This document shows, in pieces, positions 1-7,144 of a DNA stretch of 10,639 bases. The stretch's first letter is position 1, and the number at the start of each line of letters is the position of its first letter. This stretch comes from Parvularculaceae bacterium (GTDB lineage Bacteria; Pseudomonadota; Alphaproteobacteria; Caulobacterales; Parvularculaceae), in NCBI GenBank assembly GCA_004213235.1, contig SHAI01000069.1, forward strand, positions 1-10,639, in the 5' to 3' direction. The translations under genes were made by a program, and so were the position numbers. The notes under the pieces were generated by a model that did no database searches, was not told the DNA's origin, and saw nothing but the letters and a program-made list of their open reading frames with translations.

Positions 1-549
1 TGCCAGACATTTGGTTATACACCGGACATCATCACCATGGCGAAAGGCATGTCCAGCGGCTACACGCCGATCTCCGCCGTAGCGCTGAATGATGAGATCG
101 CGAATACCCTTATCGCCGCAGACACAGAGATGGCCCATGGCTTCACTTACTCCGGACACCCTGTGTCATGCGCTATTTCGCTCAGAAACATAGAACTCAT
201 TGAAGAATGGGATCTCGTTGGTGCCAGAGGAAAAAAAACAAGTGCCTATTTCCAGAACGCGTTGAAGGCGCTCAACGCACACCCGCTGATTGGCCAGACC
301 CGTGGCATCGGCATGCTCGGCGCGATGGAACTGGTTAAAGATAAGGCACACAAAACAAGGTTCGAACCAGAAGGCTCTGCCGGTATGGCCTGTCGCACGC
401 ACTGCTTTGAAAATGGCGTCATCATGCGCGCGGTCGGGGACACTATGTTTTTATCGCCGCCGCTCGTTATCACTGAGTCCGAAATCGATGAAATGTTCGC
501 CCTGATCGAGAAAAGTCTTGATGAGACCTATCGGGATCTAACGACCTAG
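1..549 (+). CDS. Class III omega-aminotransferase, SpuC-like (3' part only)
   Basis: C-terminal 182 residues of a PLP-dependent class III aminotransferase; the 5' part lies outside the window. The frame is open from base 1 to the TAG at 547-549. The motif MAKGMSSGYTP carries the Schiff-base lysine (nt 43-45), followed by HGFTYSGHPV, RGIGMLGAMELVKDK and a CGDH-like AVGDTMFLSPPLVIT segment. From memory these match the C-terminal half of putrescine/polyamine:pyruvate aminotransferases such as SpuC more closely than ornithine or GABA aminotransferases. The expected reaction is transfer of a terminal amino group to pyruvate or another keto acid, giving an aldehyde, in the cytoplasm. It is the first visible gene of the rightward operon, 43 nt before the GNAT ATG. 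The family is certain. The substrate is inference, supported by the PuuR-like regulator and the second omega-aminotransferase nearby. Confidence 0.9.
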   Translation, partial: CQTFGYTPDIITMAKGMSSGYTPISAVALNDEIANTLIAADTEMAHGFTYSGHPVSCAISLRNIELIEEWDLVGARGKKTSAYFQNALKALNAHPLIGQTRGIGMLGAMELVKDKAHKTRFEPEGSAGMACRTHCFENGVIMRAVGDTMFLSPPLVITESEIDEMFALIEKSLDETYRDLTT

Positions 550-592
550 CTCCTTGCGGGTTCGTCAGACGACACCAAACAAAGATAGCCTA

Positions 593-1051
593 ATGATAGA
601 CATCATACGCGCAGCAACTTCCGATACTGATGATATAGCACCTCTTTTTGATGCTTACCGACAGTTTTACGATCAGCCATCTGATCTACGCCTGGCGCGC
701 GAATTTATCGAAACACGCCTCAAGAAAGATGAAGCCGTCATCTTTCTTGCCCGCGAAAATAACGGGGCGGCTGTCGGGTTCACACTTTTGTACCCGACTT
801 TTTGCTCAGTCGCGGCGGCCCCTGTTTTCGTGCTTTACGATTTGTTTGTAACCCCAACGGCGCGCCGCAATGGCATAGCGGCTCAACTTCTTCAAACGGC
901 GCAATCTTACGCTGCAGCGCGAGGCGCGGCGTGGCTGAAACTCGAGACCGCACATACAAACCAACCCGGCCAGGCACTGTATGAAAAACTTGGATGGGAA
1001 AGGGATGATGAGTTTTATACCTATTACTTTACCCTTGATGCCGAGCAATAA
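593..1051 (+). CDS. GNAT-family N-acetyltransferase
   Basis: A 152-residue single-domain GNAT. An N-terminal strand/helix (IIRAATSDTDDIAPLFDAYR) is followed by the acetyl-CoA motif A region FVLYDLFVTPTARRNGIAAQ, with the pyrophosphate-binding RRNGIA at residues 91-96. The C-terminal LYEKLGWERDDEFYTYYF is typical of family ends. The start was taken at ATG 593 because it begins the conserved first strand; an in-frame TTG at 554 would add 13 unconserved residues. Neither start has a strong Shine-Dalgarno sequence. It sits between an aminotransferase and an FAD oxidoreductase gene on the same strand. An amine or amino-acid intermediate of the same pathway is therefore a reasonable acetyl acceptor, but nothing in the sequence fixes the substrate; antibiotic or protein acetylation is also possible. 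Confidence 0.85.
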   Translation: MIDIIRAATSDTDDIAPLFDAYRQFYDQPSDLRLAREFIETRLKKDEAVIFLARENNGAAVGFTLLYPTFCSVAAAPVFVLYDLFVTPTARRNGIAAQLLQTAQSYAAARGAAWLKLETAHTNQPGQALYEKLGWERDDEFYTYYFTLDAEQ

Positions 1052-1071
1052 ATGACAATCAAGTTTATCCA

Positions 1072-2694
1072 ATGACCATTACAAAAAACTATGACGCAAT
1101 CATCATCGGCGCGGGCCATAATGGCCTGACAAATGCGGCATTCCTGGCGAAAGCTGGGTTGGACGTTCTGGTGTTGGAGAAAAATGCGCATATCGGCGGC
1201 GCAACGGTTAGCCGAGAGCTTTATGACGGCTGGAAGTACTCTAACTGTTCCTATGTCTGCAGTTTGTTCCGGCCAGAAATTTATCAGGCATTAGACCTTG
1301 GCCGTCACGGATTGGAAGTCGTCCCCCTGCAAGGTGGTGTTACCTTCAAACAAAACGGTGATTATTTCGGTAGCTACCACCACCACGATATTCAAAGGCG
1401 TGAGATTGCACGCCACTCACAACGTGACGCGGATGCCGTCGTCCGCTTCAACGCTGATCTCATGAAGTGGTGCCGGCTTATCCGTGGTTTTCTGCTTCGC
1501 ACACCGCCGGATCCCGGCACATTCCGCCCGCGCGACGCGATGGAGTTCGCCTATTTACTGAAAAAATTCTACGAACTGTCAGAAAGCCAGCTTTATGAGT
1601 TCATCCGTTTTTTCACAATGTCCATCGCCGAGTATCTGGAAGAGTATTTTGAGAGTGACGTTATCCTCGCACACTATTCTGGCGGCAGCATCATCGGTAC
1701 GGGGCTGGGTGTATATTCTCCGGGCACAGCTTATGTTTTGCTCCACCATGCCATGGGCGATGTTGATGGCAGCATAGGGTCTTGGGGTTTCGCGCGTGGC
1801 GGCATGGGGTCTGTCTCAAAGGCACTCGCATCGGCATTTTGCGCCCATGGCGGTAGCATTCGAACCGATGCTGAAGTAACAAACATTAATGTCTCCAACC
1901 AGCGGGCAACCGGCGTCACACTCAAAAACGGTGAAACCCTTCGTGCCAAGATTGTAGTATCAAACCTCGACGCCAAGAGAACATTTTTGAATGTGATGCA
2001 CTCGGAGGACCTTCCCGGCGATGTCGTGAAACGTGCGAAGAACTTTAAAATACGCGGATCATCCGGAAAATTAAATATTGCCCTTGATGCGATGCCCGAA
2101 TTTCCCGCATTACCACCGGGATCACCACTGACCCTTGGCCATTTGCATTTCAGCGACACTTTAGAACGCCTAGAGCGGGCCTATGACGATTGGAAAGAGG
2201 ATCGTTGGTCCAGCGATCCTTACACGGATACAGTCATACCGACCCAGTTTGACCCTACCATGGCACCGCCAGGCAAGCATATGATGAGCGTCTTTGTACA
2301 ATACTGCCCCGTTGAACCGGAAGGCGGTTGGACCGACGCCAAACGCGATGCATTTGGTAAAACCGTTCTTGATCAATTAGCCGAATACAGCCCGAATTTT
2401 TATGATGTGCTCTTACACGCGGAAATTCGTACACCGCGCGAATTAGAGGCAGAAGTTGGCCTCACCGAGGGTAATATATTCCAGGGTGAACTCACACTCG
2501 ATCAACTTTTGTTCAATCGCCCCTTCCCTGGCTACGCGCAATATCGAGGACCGGTGAAAAACATGTATATGTGCAGCTCGTCAACGCACCCCGGCGGCGG
2601 CGTCATGGGGGCACCCGGCGCAAATGCCGCACGTGAAATCCTCCGCGACTTGAACAAATCCGACACGACACCCGAGGACTTCGGCGATGACTGA
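1072..2694 (+). CDS. PYROXD2-like FAD-dependent oxidoreductase (paralogue 1)
   Basis: A 540-residue flavoprotein of the COG1233 'phytoene dehydrogenase-like' group. The N-terminal dinucleotide fold has GAGHNG (residues 13-18), the ribose-binding acid E36 and the following GG (42-43). A central segment holds HH (225-226), SWG (237-239) and GGMG (243-246). The C-terminal FAD motif is HPGGGVMGAPGANAA (506-520). Length and motif order match human mitochondrial PYROXD2 and its bacterial relatives better than CrtI, as I recall these families. Expected role: cytoplasmic FAD-dependent oxidation, substrate unknown; no carotenoid gene is nearby. The ATG at 1072 lies 20 nt after the GNAT stop, lacks a clear Shine-Dalgarno sequence, and overlaps the stop of a seven-codon mini-ORF. 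The 3' end overlaps paralogue 2 by 8 nt, implying co-translation and perhaps a heteromeric enzyme. Confidence 0.9.
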   Translation: MTITKNYDAIIIGAGHNGLTNAAFLAKAGLDVLVLEKNAHIGGATVSRELYDGWKYSNCSYVCSLFRPEIYQALDLGRHGLEVVPLQGGVTFKQNGDYFGSYHHHDIQRREIARHSQRDADAVVRFNADLMKWCRLIRGFLLRTPPDPGTFRPRDAMEFAYLLKKFYELSESQLYEFIRFFTMSIAEYLEEYFESDVILAHYSGGSIIGTGLGVYSPGTAYVLLHHAMGDVDGSIGSWGFARGGMGSVSKALASAFCAHGGSIRTDAEVTNINVSNQRATGVTLKNGETLRAKIVVSNLDAKRTFLNVMHSEDLPGDVVKRAKNFKIRGSSGKLNIALDAMPEFPALPPGSPLTLGHLHFSDTLERLERAYDDWKEDRWSSDPYTDTVIPTQFDPTMAPPGKHMMSVFVQYCPVEPEGGWTDAKRDAFGKTVLDQLAEYSPNFYDVLLHAEIRTPRELEAEVGLTEGNIFQGELTLDQLLFNRPFPGYAQYRGPVKNMYMCSSSTHPGGGVMGAPGANAAREILRDLNKSDTTPEDFGDD

Positions 2695-4240
2695 GTCAAC
2701 CCGTGCAATCGTCATTGGTGGCGGCCATAATGGACTTATCTGCGCAACATTGCTCGCCAAGGCAGGACATGCCGTCACACTTCTCGAAGGGCGTTCGTCA
2801 ATCGCAAACGCCCCGGACCTTGAATTTGCACCCGGATTTTTCTCACCCGGCCTCGCGCACATTCATACCGAACTGCACCCGAAACTTCGCCAGGCACTAA
2901 ATCTAACCTCTAAGTCCACCGGGACGAAAACGAAAACAATTGCATTAGACGGACAAGGTGCGCATATCCATTTTTACGGCGATAAGGTTGAAGGTACATC
3001 CGTCTCTGACGTCGACCAGGCCGCATACGCATCATTTCGCAAGGAATTTCTGTCCTATGCAAAGGCCTTGACACCTCTCCTGCTAAACCGCCCCCCACGA
3101 CTGAAAAATATGGATCGAGGCGACCAGTTCACCCTCGCAAAACTGGGATGGTCACTGCGCTTTGGGCTTGGTGCATCATCCATGAGAGAGTTCCTCCGTG
3201 TCGGTGGGATCAATATTTATGATGTTCTCAATGAACTGTTCGATAACAAATTAGTGAAAGCTGCCATTTCAGTCGACGCCGTGATGGGCCATCACATGGC
3301 ACCGCGGACTCCGACGACGGTACTCACTTATCTAACCCGGCTTTTTGCCGAAACCCACAGCGAACCAAGTGTTGCAACAAAAGTCGACAGTCTCCATCGG
3401 GAATTGGAGGCGAGCGCTATCGCTGCCGGCGTCGATATCAAAACCGATGCATGGGTTGAAAAAGTTATCATTGAGAATGACCGCGCTAACGGTGTGCAAC
3501 TCGCCTCAGGTCAAACAATGCTGGCGGATATCGTGGCCTCCAGCGCAGATGCAAAAAATACTTTTCTGAAACTAGCCGGCGCGGCGAATCTCGATGCAAT
3601 GTTTGTTCACCGGATCAGCAAAACGAGGACTAATGGTTCTGTCGCGCGCCTTCACCTTGCACTAAAAGATATTCCTTCCTTTACCAATCTTACCACTGAA
3701 GATCTAAAAGGCCGACTGCTAATTGCGCCGGATATGCGCTATATCGAGCGGGCATTTAATCCGACGAAGTACGGAGAACACGCCGAACAACCGGTTTTGG
3801 AAATCACGATTCCAAGTCTTCACGACGCCACAATGGCACCGGACGGACAACATGTCATGTCAGTTAATATTTGTTACGCACCTTATCACTTGAAACAGGG
3901 TTGGGATAATGCGCGCGATAAGTTCACCCAAATCTGTATAGACACACTTTCCGCCTACGCACCTAATTTGCCATCACAGATAATTCAAAAAGAGCTATTA
4001 ACGCCGCAAGACATTGAAACGCGATTTAATATCTCCGGTGGACACTGGCATCATGGCGAATTAGCGATAGATCAGTCATTTATGATGCGGCCTATTCACG
4101 GTACAGCGCAATATAACACGCCAATCGAAAACCTTTTCTTATGTGGCGCGGCAGCGCATCCTGGCGGTGGCATCACCGGACTCCCCGGATGGAATGCTGC
4201 CCGGCGCATCATCGCAATGACTAAGGATAAATCGTCATGA
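2687..4240 (+). CDS. PYROXD2-like FAD oxidoreductase, divergent (paralogue 2)
   Basis: A 517-residue paralogue of its upstream neighbour. It keeps the N-terminal GGGHNG (residues 11-16), an acid at E34, and the C-terminal HPGGGITGLPGWNAA (491-505), so it should still fold around FAD. It has lost two family signatures. The GG dinucleotide after E34 is replaced by the segment SIANAP (38-43). The central WG...GGMG block of the other two copies is replaced by a shorter unrelated stretch (about residues 224-241, HSEPSVATKV...). The reading frame is intact, so this is divergence and not decay. The start ATG lies 8 nt inside paralogue 1 and has a GAGGA Shine-Dalgarno at 2674-2678. The stop overlaps the next gene as ATGA. 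It may be a partner subunit of paralogue 1 or an enzyme with altered substrate or cofactor geometry. Confidence 0.87.
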   Translation: MTESTRAIVIGGGHNGLICATLLAKAGHAVTLLEGRSSIANAPDLEFAPGFFSPGLAHIHTELHPKLRQALNLTSKSTGTKTKTIALDGQGAHIHFYGDKVEGTSVSDVDQAAYASFRKEFLSYAKALTPLLLNRPPRLKNMDRGDQFTLAKLGWSLRFGLGASSMREFLRVGGINIYDVLNELFDNKLVKAAISVDAVMGHHMAPRTPTTVLTYLTRLFAETHSEPSVATKVDSLHRELEASAIAAGVDIKTDAWVEKVIIENDRANGVQLASGQTMLADIVASSADAKNTFLKLAGAANLDAMFVHRISKTRTNGSVARLHLALKDIPSFTNLTTEDLKGRLLIAPDMRYIERAFNPTKYGEHAEQPVLEITIPSLHDATMAPDGQHVMSVNICYAPYHLKQGWDNARDKFTQICIDTLSAYAPNLPSQIIQKELLTPQDIETRFNISGGHWHHGELAIDQSFMMRPIHGTAQYNTPIENLFLCGAAAHPGGGITGLPGWNAARRIIAMTKDKSS

Positions 4241-5433
4241 GCGATCACAACTATCTAAGCACGCATGAGCCTTCACCTTTTGACAGCGGCATCCGCGCCC
4301 AGTCTCAAACGGAGAACTGGACGGGATGGAACGGCTACCTATCCCCGCGCATTGCAGATACGCTGGCTTCTGAATACTTCGCCATTCGCAGTTCATGTTC
4401 GGTCATGGACCTGACTCCCATGGAGAAATATCGGATCACCGGCCCGGATGCGACCGCGTTCCTAAACCGGCTTGTAACACGGGATTTAACTAAGCTCCGT
4501 GTGGGGCGGGTTGCTTATGTCGTTTGGTGCAATGACGAGGGCAAAGTTATTGATGACGGAACCGTCTTTCACTTGGCCGAGAATGACTATCGGCTCTGTG
4601 CGCAGCACCATCAGTTAGACTGGTTGCTTTTGTCCAGCATTGGTTTTGATGTTTCAATTCAAAAAGAGACCCACGATATTGCGGCACTTTCCGTACAGGG
4701 ACCTACATCTTTTTCAGCCCTGTCCGCTGCAGGCATCAAGGGTTTGGAAACCCTAAAACCTTTCGGCATATTGAATACCAATGTAAATGGCTTTGAGCTG
4801 ACAGTATCTCGTACAGGCTTCACAGGCGATTTAGGGTATGAACTTTGGGCCGAGCGTGCGCGTGCTGATGATTTATGGAACACGCTCTTCACGCTAAAAG
4901 ATACAGGGTTATTCGATATAAGACTGATCGGTCTAGATGCATTAGAAATGGTACGGATCGAAGCTGGCTTCATCATGCCAGGTTGGGATTTCAACACTGC
5001 CGAATCGACAATTCGCGCCGACCATGACCGATCCCCGTTTGAGCTCGGCCTTGATTGGATCGTGAATTTCGACAAACCATATTTTACTGGGAAAAGCGCG
5101 CTCCTCGCCGAAAAAGCACGTCCGGCAACCCGTCGGCTTCTCAAATTAACACTGGAAGGCAACAAACCGCCGGTCGGTTCGTTCATCTTTCACGGCAAGA
5201 AAGGCAAGCAAACAGGCGCAGTAATGGCGCAAACCTGGTCACCTATCCTGAAACGCTGTCTTGCATTAGCAGACGTCGACTTCATTGACGGTCACCCGCC
5301 TAATGATTTGTGGGCTGAAATATACTATCAAAAAGAACTTAAATGGCATGTAAAATGGGCCAGGTGTGAAATTGTTGAAGGCCAATTTTGGTCCCACCCG
5401 CGCCGCAGGGCGACACCGCCAATGCCATTTTAA
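4237..5433 (+). CDS. GcvT-like aminomethyltransferase-family protein (folate-dependent)
   Basis: A 398-residue protein of the GcvT/DmdA/DMGDH-C superfamily. Visible landmarks are SVMDLTPMEKYRITGPDA (55-72), NDEGKVIDDGTVFHL (99-113) with the acidic pair D106-D107 at the position of the folate-site aspartate of T-proteins, SVQGP (152-156), TGFTGDLGYELW (193-204), MVRIEAGF (238-245) and SPFELGLDWIVNFDK...FTGKSAL, then a C-terminal GcvT beta-barrel domain. Family members move a one-carbon unit to tetrahydrofolate or demethylate N-, S- or O-methyl substrates. No gcvH or gcvP is present, so a glycine-cleavage role is unlikely. The ATGA overlap with paralogue 2 and an AAGGA Shine-Dalgarno at 4223-4227 indicate co-expression. 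A role in receiving a one-carbon unit from the flavoproteins is inference. An O-demethylase (LigM-like) or DmdA-like role is an alternative. Confidence 0.88.
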   Translation: MSDHNYLSTHEPSPFDSGIRAQSQTENWTGWNGYLSPRIADTLASEYFAIRSSCSVMDLTPMEKYRITGPDATAFLNRLVTRDLTKLRVGRVAYVVWCNDEGKVIDDGTVFHLAENDYRLCAQHHQLDWLLLSSIGFDVSIQKETHDIAALSVQGPTSFSALSAAGIKGLETLKPFGILNTNVNGFELTVSRTGFTGDLGYELWAERARADDLWNTLFTLKDTGLFDIRLIGLDALEMVRIEAGFIMPGWDFNTAESTIRADHDRSPFELGLDWIVNFDKPYFTGKSALLAEKARPATRRLLKLTLEGNKPPVGSFIFHGKKGKQTGAVMAQTWSPILKRCLALADVDFIDGHPPNDLWAEIYYQKELKWHVKWARCEIVEGQFWSHPRRRATPPMPF

Positions 5434-5456
5434 ACAAAAAGGCGGCGAGCCGCTTT
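5431..5456 (-). terminator. Intrinsic terminator for the leftward transcript
   Basis: Read on the minus strand, a 7-bp stem (arms 5450-5456 and 5439-5445, one G-U pair, tetraloop 5446-5449) is followed by a T-rich tract TTTTTGTTT (complement of 5432-5440), the classic Rho-independent layout. On the plus strand the hairpin is followed only by CTTTCAGC, so it would end the GcvT operon poorly. It lies about 190 nt past the stop of the leftward transaminase, which gives that mRNA a long structured 3' end. Confidence 0.6.
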
Positions 5457-5646
5457 CAGCTGTTTATCTAAATTGAGTGCACCCTATGGCGCTAGAGAGC
5501 GCACCATAATCGATTTTTGCCAAGACAAGTCATACCTGCCTCGATCAACCTTGGAGGTTGAGCGCTTCTCAGTTTATATTGAAATTCAGGCTTCGCGCGA
5601 ATATCTGGTTGTAGCCAACCGGCAACCCACGCAATATCCAATTACC
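5457..5646. other. Hairpin-rich convergent intergenic stretch
   Basis: No convincing gene lies here. Three potential stem-loops are visible: 5485-5508 (9 bp with a 2-nt bulge, loop AGAG), 5545-5561 (7 bp perfect, loop TGG) and 5605-5622 (7 bp with one G-T, loop TAGC). A near-perfect 9-nt direct repeat, GAGTGCACC at 5475-5483 and GAGCGCACC at 5497-5505, is offset by 22 nt. The segment is the 3' region of the leftward transaminase transcript and could carry RNA structure or a processed small RNA. No known RNA family was recognised. Confidence 0.4.
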
Positions 5647-6981
5647 CTAATTTACGGCGCGCAAGGCGGCGCGAACTGCCTCAACAGTCTGTTCAATCTC
5701 GATTTCTCCAAAGGTCAGTATAGGCGCGATTGCTAAATCGTCCCCATTATTTCGAACGTAAACACCATTGGCAAAGGCATGTTTGAACACATCCGTTGCG
5801 CGGTCGCCCGGGTTCTGACGTCGCGCGATGGTCACGCCCGAGGCAAGGCCGATATTTCTGATATCCGTGACGTTCGGCTCCCCTTTGAGAGAATGGATGG
5901 CTTGCTCAAAGATCGGTATGATTTTGCGGGCGTTTTCATAAACGCCTTCCGACTGCAGAACATCCTGTGTTGCCAATGCGGCGGCCGCTGCCAATGGATG
6001 GCCGGAGTAAGTATATCCGTGAAAAAATTCAACACCTGCCTTTGTTCCATCCATAAAGGCATCATAGATGTCACTGCGTACAATGACCGCGCCCATCGGC
6101 ACCGACCCGTTATTAATTCCCTTTGCAAGCGTAACAAGGTCCGGCTCAACGCCATAGGCACTGGCCGCATTTTCCGCACCCAATCGACCGAACGCCGTGA
6201 TCACCTCATCGACTATCAGCAAGATGCCATGTTTCTTTGTTACTTCCCGCAGCCGGTTTAGATATCCCACCGGAGGAACATATACCCCGCCCGAACCGGC
6301 GAATGGTTCGACCATCACGGCGGCAATCGTCGATGCATCATGCAAAGCAATGATGTCTTCTAATTCACGCATGTAATGTTCAACATCAATAGTCGGTTGC
6401 CCAACCGTGAAAGCATGCGCCTTTGGGTCGTATGGGAACGACATGTGATCTGCGCCTGGCAACAGCGAACCGAAGAACTTTCGATTATTAACCATTCCGC
6501 CAACACTGATACCGCCAAATCCGACGCCGTGATATCCACGTGCGCGGCCGATCAACCGTGTGCGGGACGCATCACCTTTCATGCGATGATAGGCAATCGC
6601 CATTTTAAGAGCGGTATCTCCGGCTTCTGATCCAGAGTTGACAAAAAACGCGTGATTTAAACTGCCTGGGAACTGTTCAACTAAGCGGGCCGCCAATTCA
6701 AAGATTTTTGGGTGCCCGAAATTAAACGAAGGGGAATAGTCGATCGTCGCGGCTTGCTTTTGGATAGCCTCTACAATTTTCGGGTGGTTGTGCCCGACAT
6801 TACAACACCACAGGCCCGAGAACCCATCGAGCACTTTACGATCATCGGAAGTATAGTAATGGTGACCGTCCGCACGCGCCATTAAGCGCGGGTCCGCACG
6901 ATATGCCTTATTCGCTGTAAAGGGGAGCCAATAAGGTCTAACCCAGTCATTATTAGGAGATATTGGCGCGGAGCTGTTCAT
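5647..6981 (-). CDS. Omega-amino acid (beta-alanine):pyruvate transaminase family
   Basis: A 444-residue class III PLP aminotransferase. Landmarks in order are WLPFTANKAY, LDGFSGLWCCNVGHNHP, the phosphate-binding NSGSEAGDTALKMA, RARGYHGVGFGGISVGG, LHDASTIAAVMVEPFAGSGG, the cofactor aspartate in IVDEVITAFGRLGA, the Schiff-base lysine K287 in TLAKGINNGSVPMGA, and EFFHGYTYSGHPLAAAA. This order and length match Pseudomonas omega-amino acid:pyruvate transaminase, whose lysine is 288, as I recall it. The reaction converts beta-alanine or a related omega-amine plus pyruvate into a semialdehyde and alanine. The start is ATG 6981; the longer TTG 6996 start has no ribosome-binding site, while a weak GGA lies upstream of 6981. 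It is transcribed divergently from the PuuR-like regulator, which probably controls it. Taurine or other omega-amines are possible substrates. Confidence 0.92.
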   Translation of the reverse strand: MNSSAPISPNNDWVRPYWLPFTANKAYRADPRLMARADGHHYYTSDDRKVLDGFSGLWCCNVGHNHPKIVEAIQKQAATIDYSPSFNFGHPKIFELAARLVEQFPGSLNHAFFVNSGSEAGDTALKMAIAYHRMKGDASRTRLIGRARGYHGVGFGGISVGGMVNNRKFFGSLLPGADHMSFPYDPKAHAFTVGQPTIDVEHYMRELEDIIALHDASTIAAVMVEPFAGSGGVYVPPVGYLNRLREVTKKHGILLIVDEVITAFGRLGAENAASAYGVEPDLVTLAKGINNGSVPMGAVIVRSDIYDAFMDGTKAGVEFFHGYTYSGHPLAAAAALATQDVLQSEGVYENARKIIPIFEQAIHSLKGEPNVTDIRNIGLASGVTIARRQNPGDRATDVFKHAFANGVYVRNNGDDLAIAPILTFGEIEIEQTVEAVRAALRAVN

Positions 6982-7058
6982 TGATGGCGTTTCCAAAATA
7001 TAAAAATGTCAGGCTTGCTGCTTCCGGATTCGTGACGCTATGACTATTATTCTAAACG

Positions 7059-7071
7059 TTGTCGTTGACAA
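7059..7071. promoter_or_regulatory. Candidate operator dyad overlapping a TTGACA -35 box
   Basis: A perfect inverted repeat TTGTC-GTT-GACAA lies in the 174-bp divergent gap between the transaminase and the PuuR-like regulator. Flanking AAAC and GTTT extend the dyad imperfectly. Its right half contains TTGACA (7065-7070), a consensus sigma-70 -35 hexamer reading right; read left, the complementary TTGTCA is a near-consensus -35 hexamer. No good -10 hexamer is seen at ideal spacing on either strand, so the promoter assignment is weak. A site here could be bound by the adjacent regulator and repress both directions. Operator identity is inference. Confidence 0.45.
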
Positions 7072-7080
7072 GTGTTTTGT

Positions 7081-7114
7081 AAAAAGCTCCAAATATCGTA
7101 TTTCAGGGCTTTTT
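7081..7114. promoter_or_regulatory. Long imperfect stem-loop upstream of the regulator gene
   Basis: Nested complementary arms give 14 bp: AAAAAGC (7081-7087) with GCTTTTT (7108-7114), CC (7089-7090) with GG (7106-7107), and AAATA (7091-7095) with TATTT (7099-7103), around loop TCG. A 1-nt bulge lies on the left and a 2-nt bulge on the right. A tracts and T tracts at the ends resemble a bidirectional terminator or attenuator. Equally, it may be a DNA operator covering the -10/start region of the regulator promoter. Confidence 0.45.
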
Positions 7115-7144
7115 CTGCCGATTTTGTTTATTTTAATGAACACC

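Noticed and set aside
1731..2159. 142-residue leftward open frame inside paralogue 1
   Set aside because: Antisense to the conserved central FAD oxidoreductase motifs, with no independent start signal or recognisable domain.
4659..5186. 175-residue leftward open frame inside the GcvT-like gene
   Set aside because: Antisense shadow: serine/arginine/proline-rich with no domain, while the plus-strand frame carries clear family motifs.
4237..5433. Glycine cleavage T-protein (gcvT proper)
   Set aside because: No gcvH or gcvP neighbours and no recognisable glycine riboswitch. The overlap with flavoprotein genes points to another member of the folate-binding superfamily.
5457..5646. tRNA or known riboswitch in the hairpin-rich gap
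   Set aside because: The stems do not assemble into a cloverleaf, no T-loop or CCA end is seen, and no known aptamer core was recognised.
5473..5736. 87-residue rightward open frame
   Set aside because: TTG start without a ribosome-binding site, no recognisable domain, and its end runs antisense into the conserved 3' end of the transaminase gene.
5779..6261. 160-residue rightward open frame
   Set aside because: Entirely antisense to the strongly conserved transaminase; cysteine- and arginine-rich translation typical of a shadow frame.
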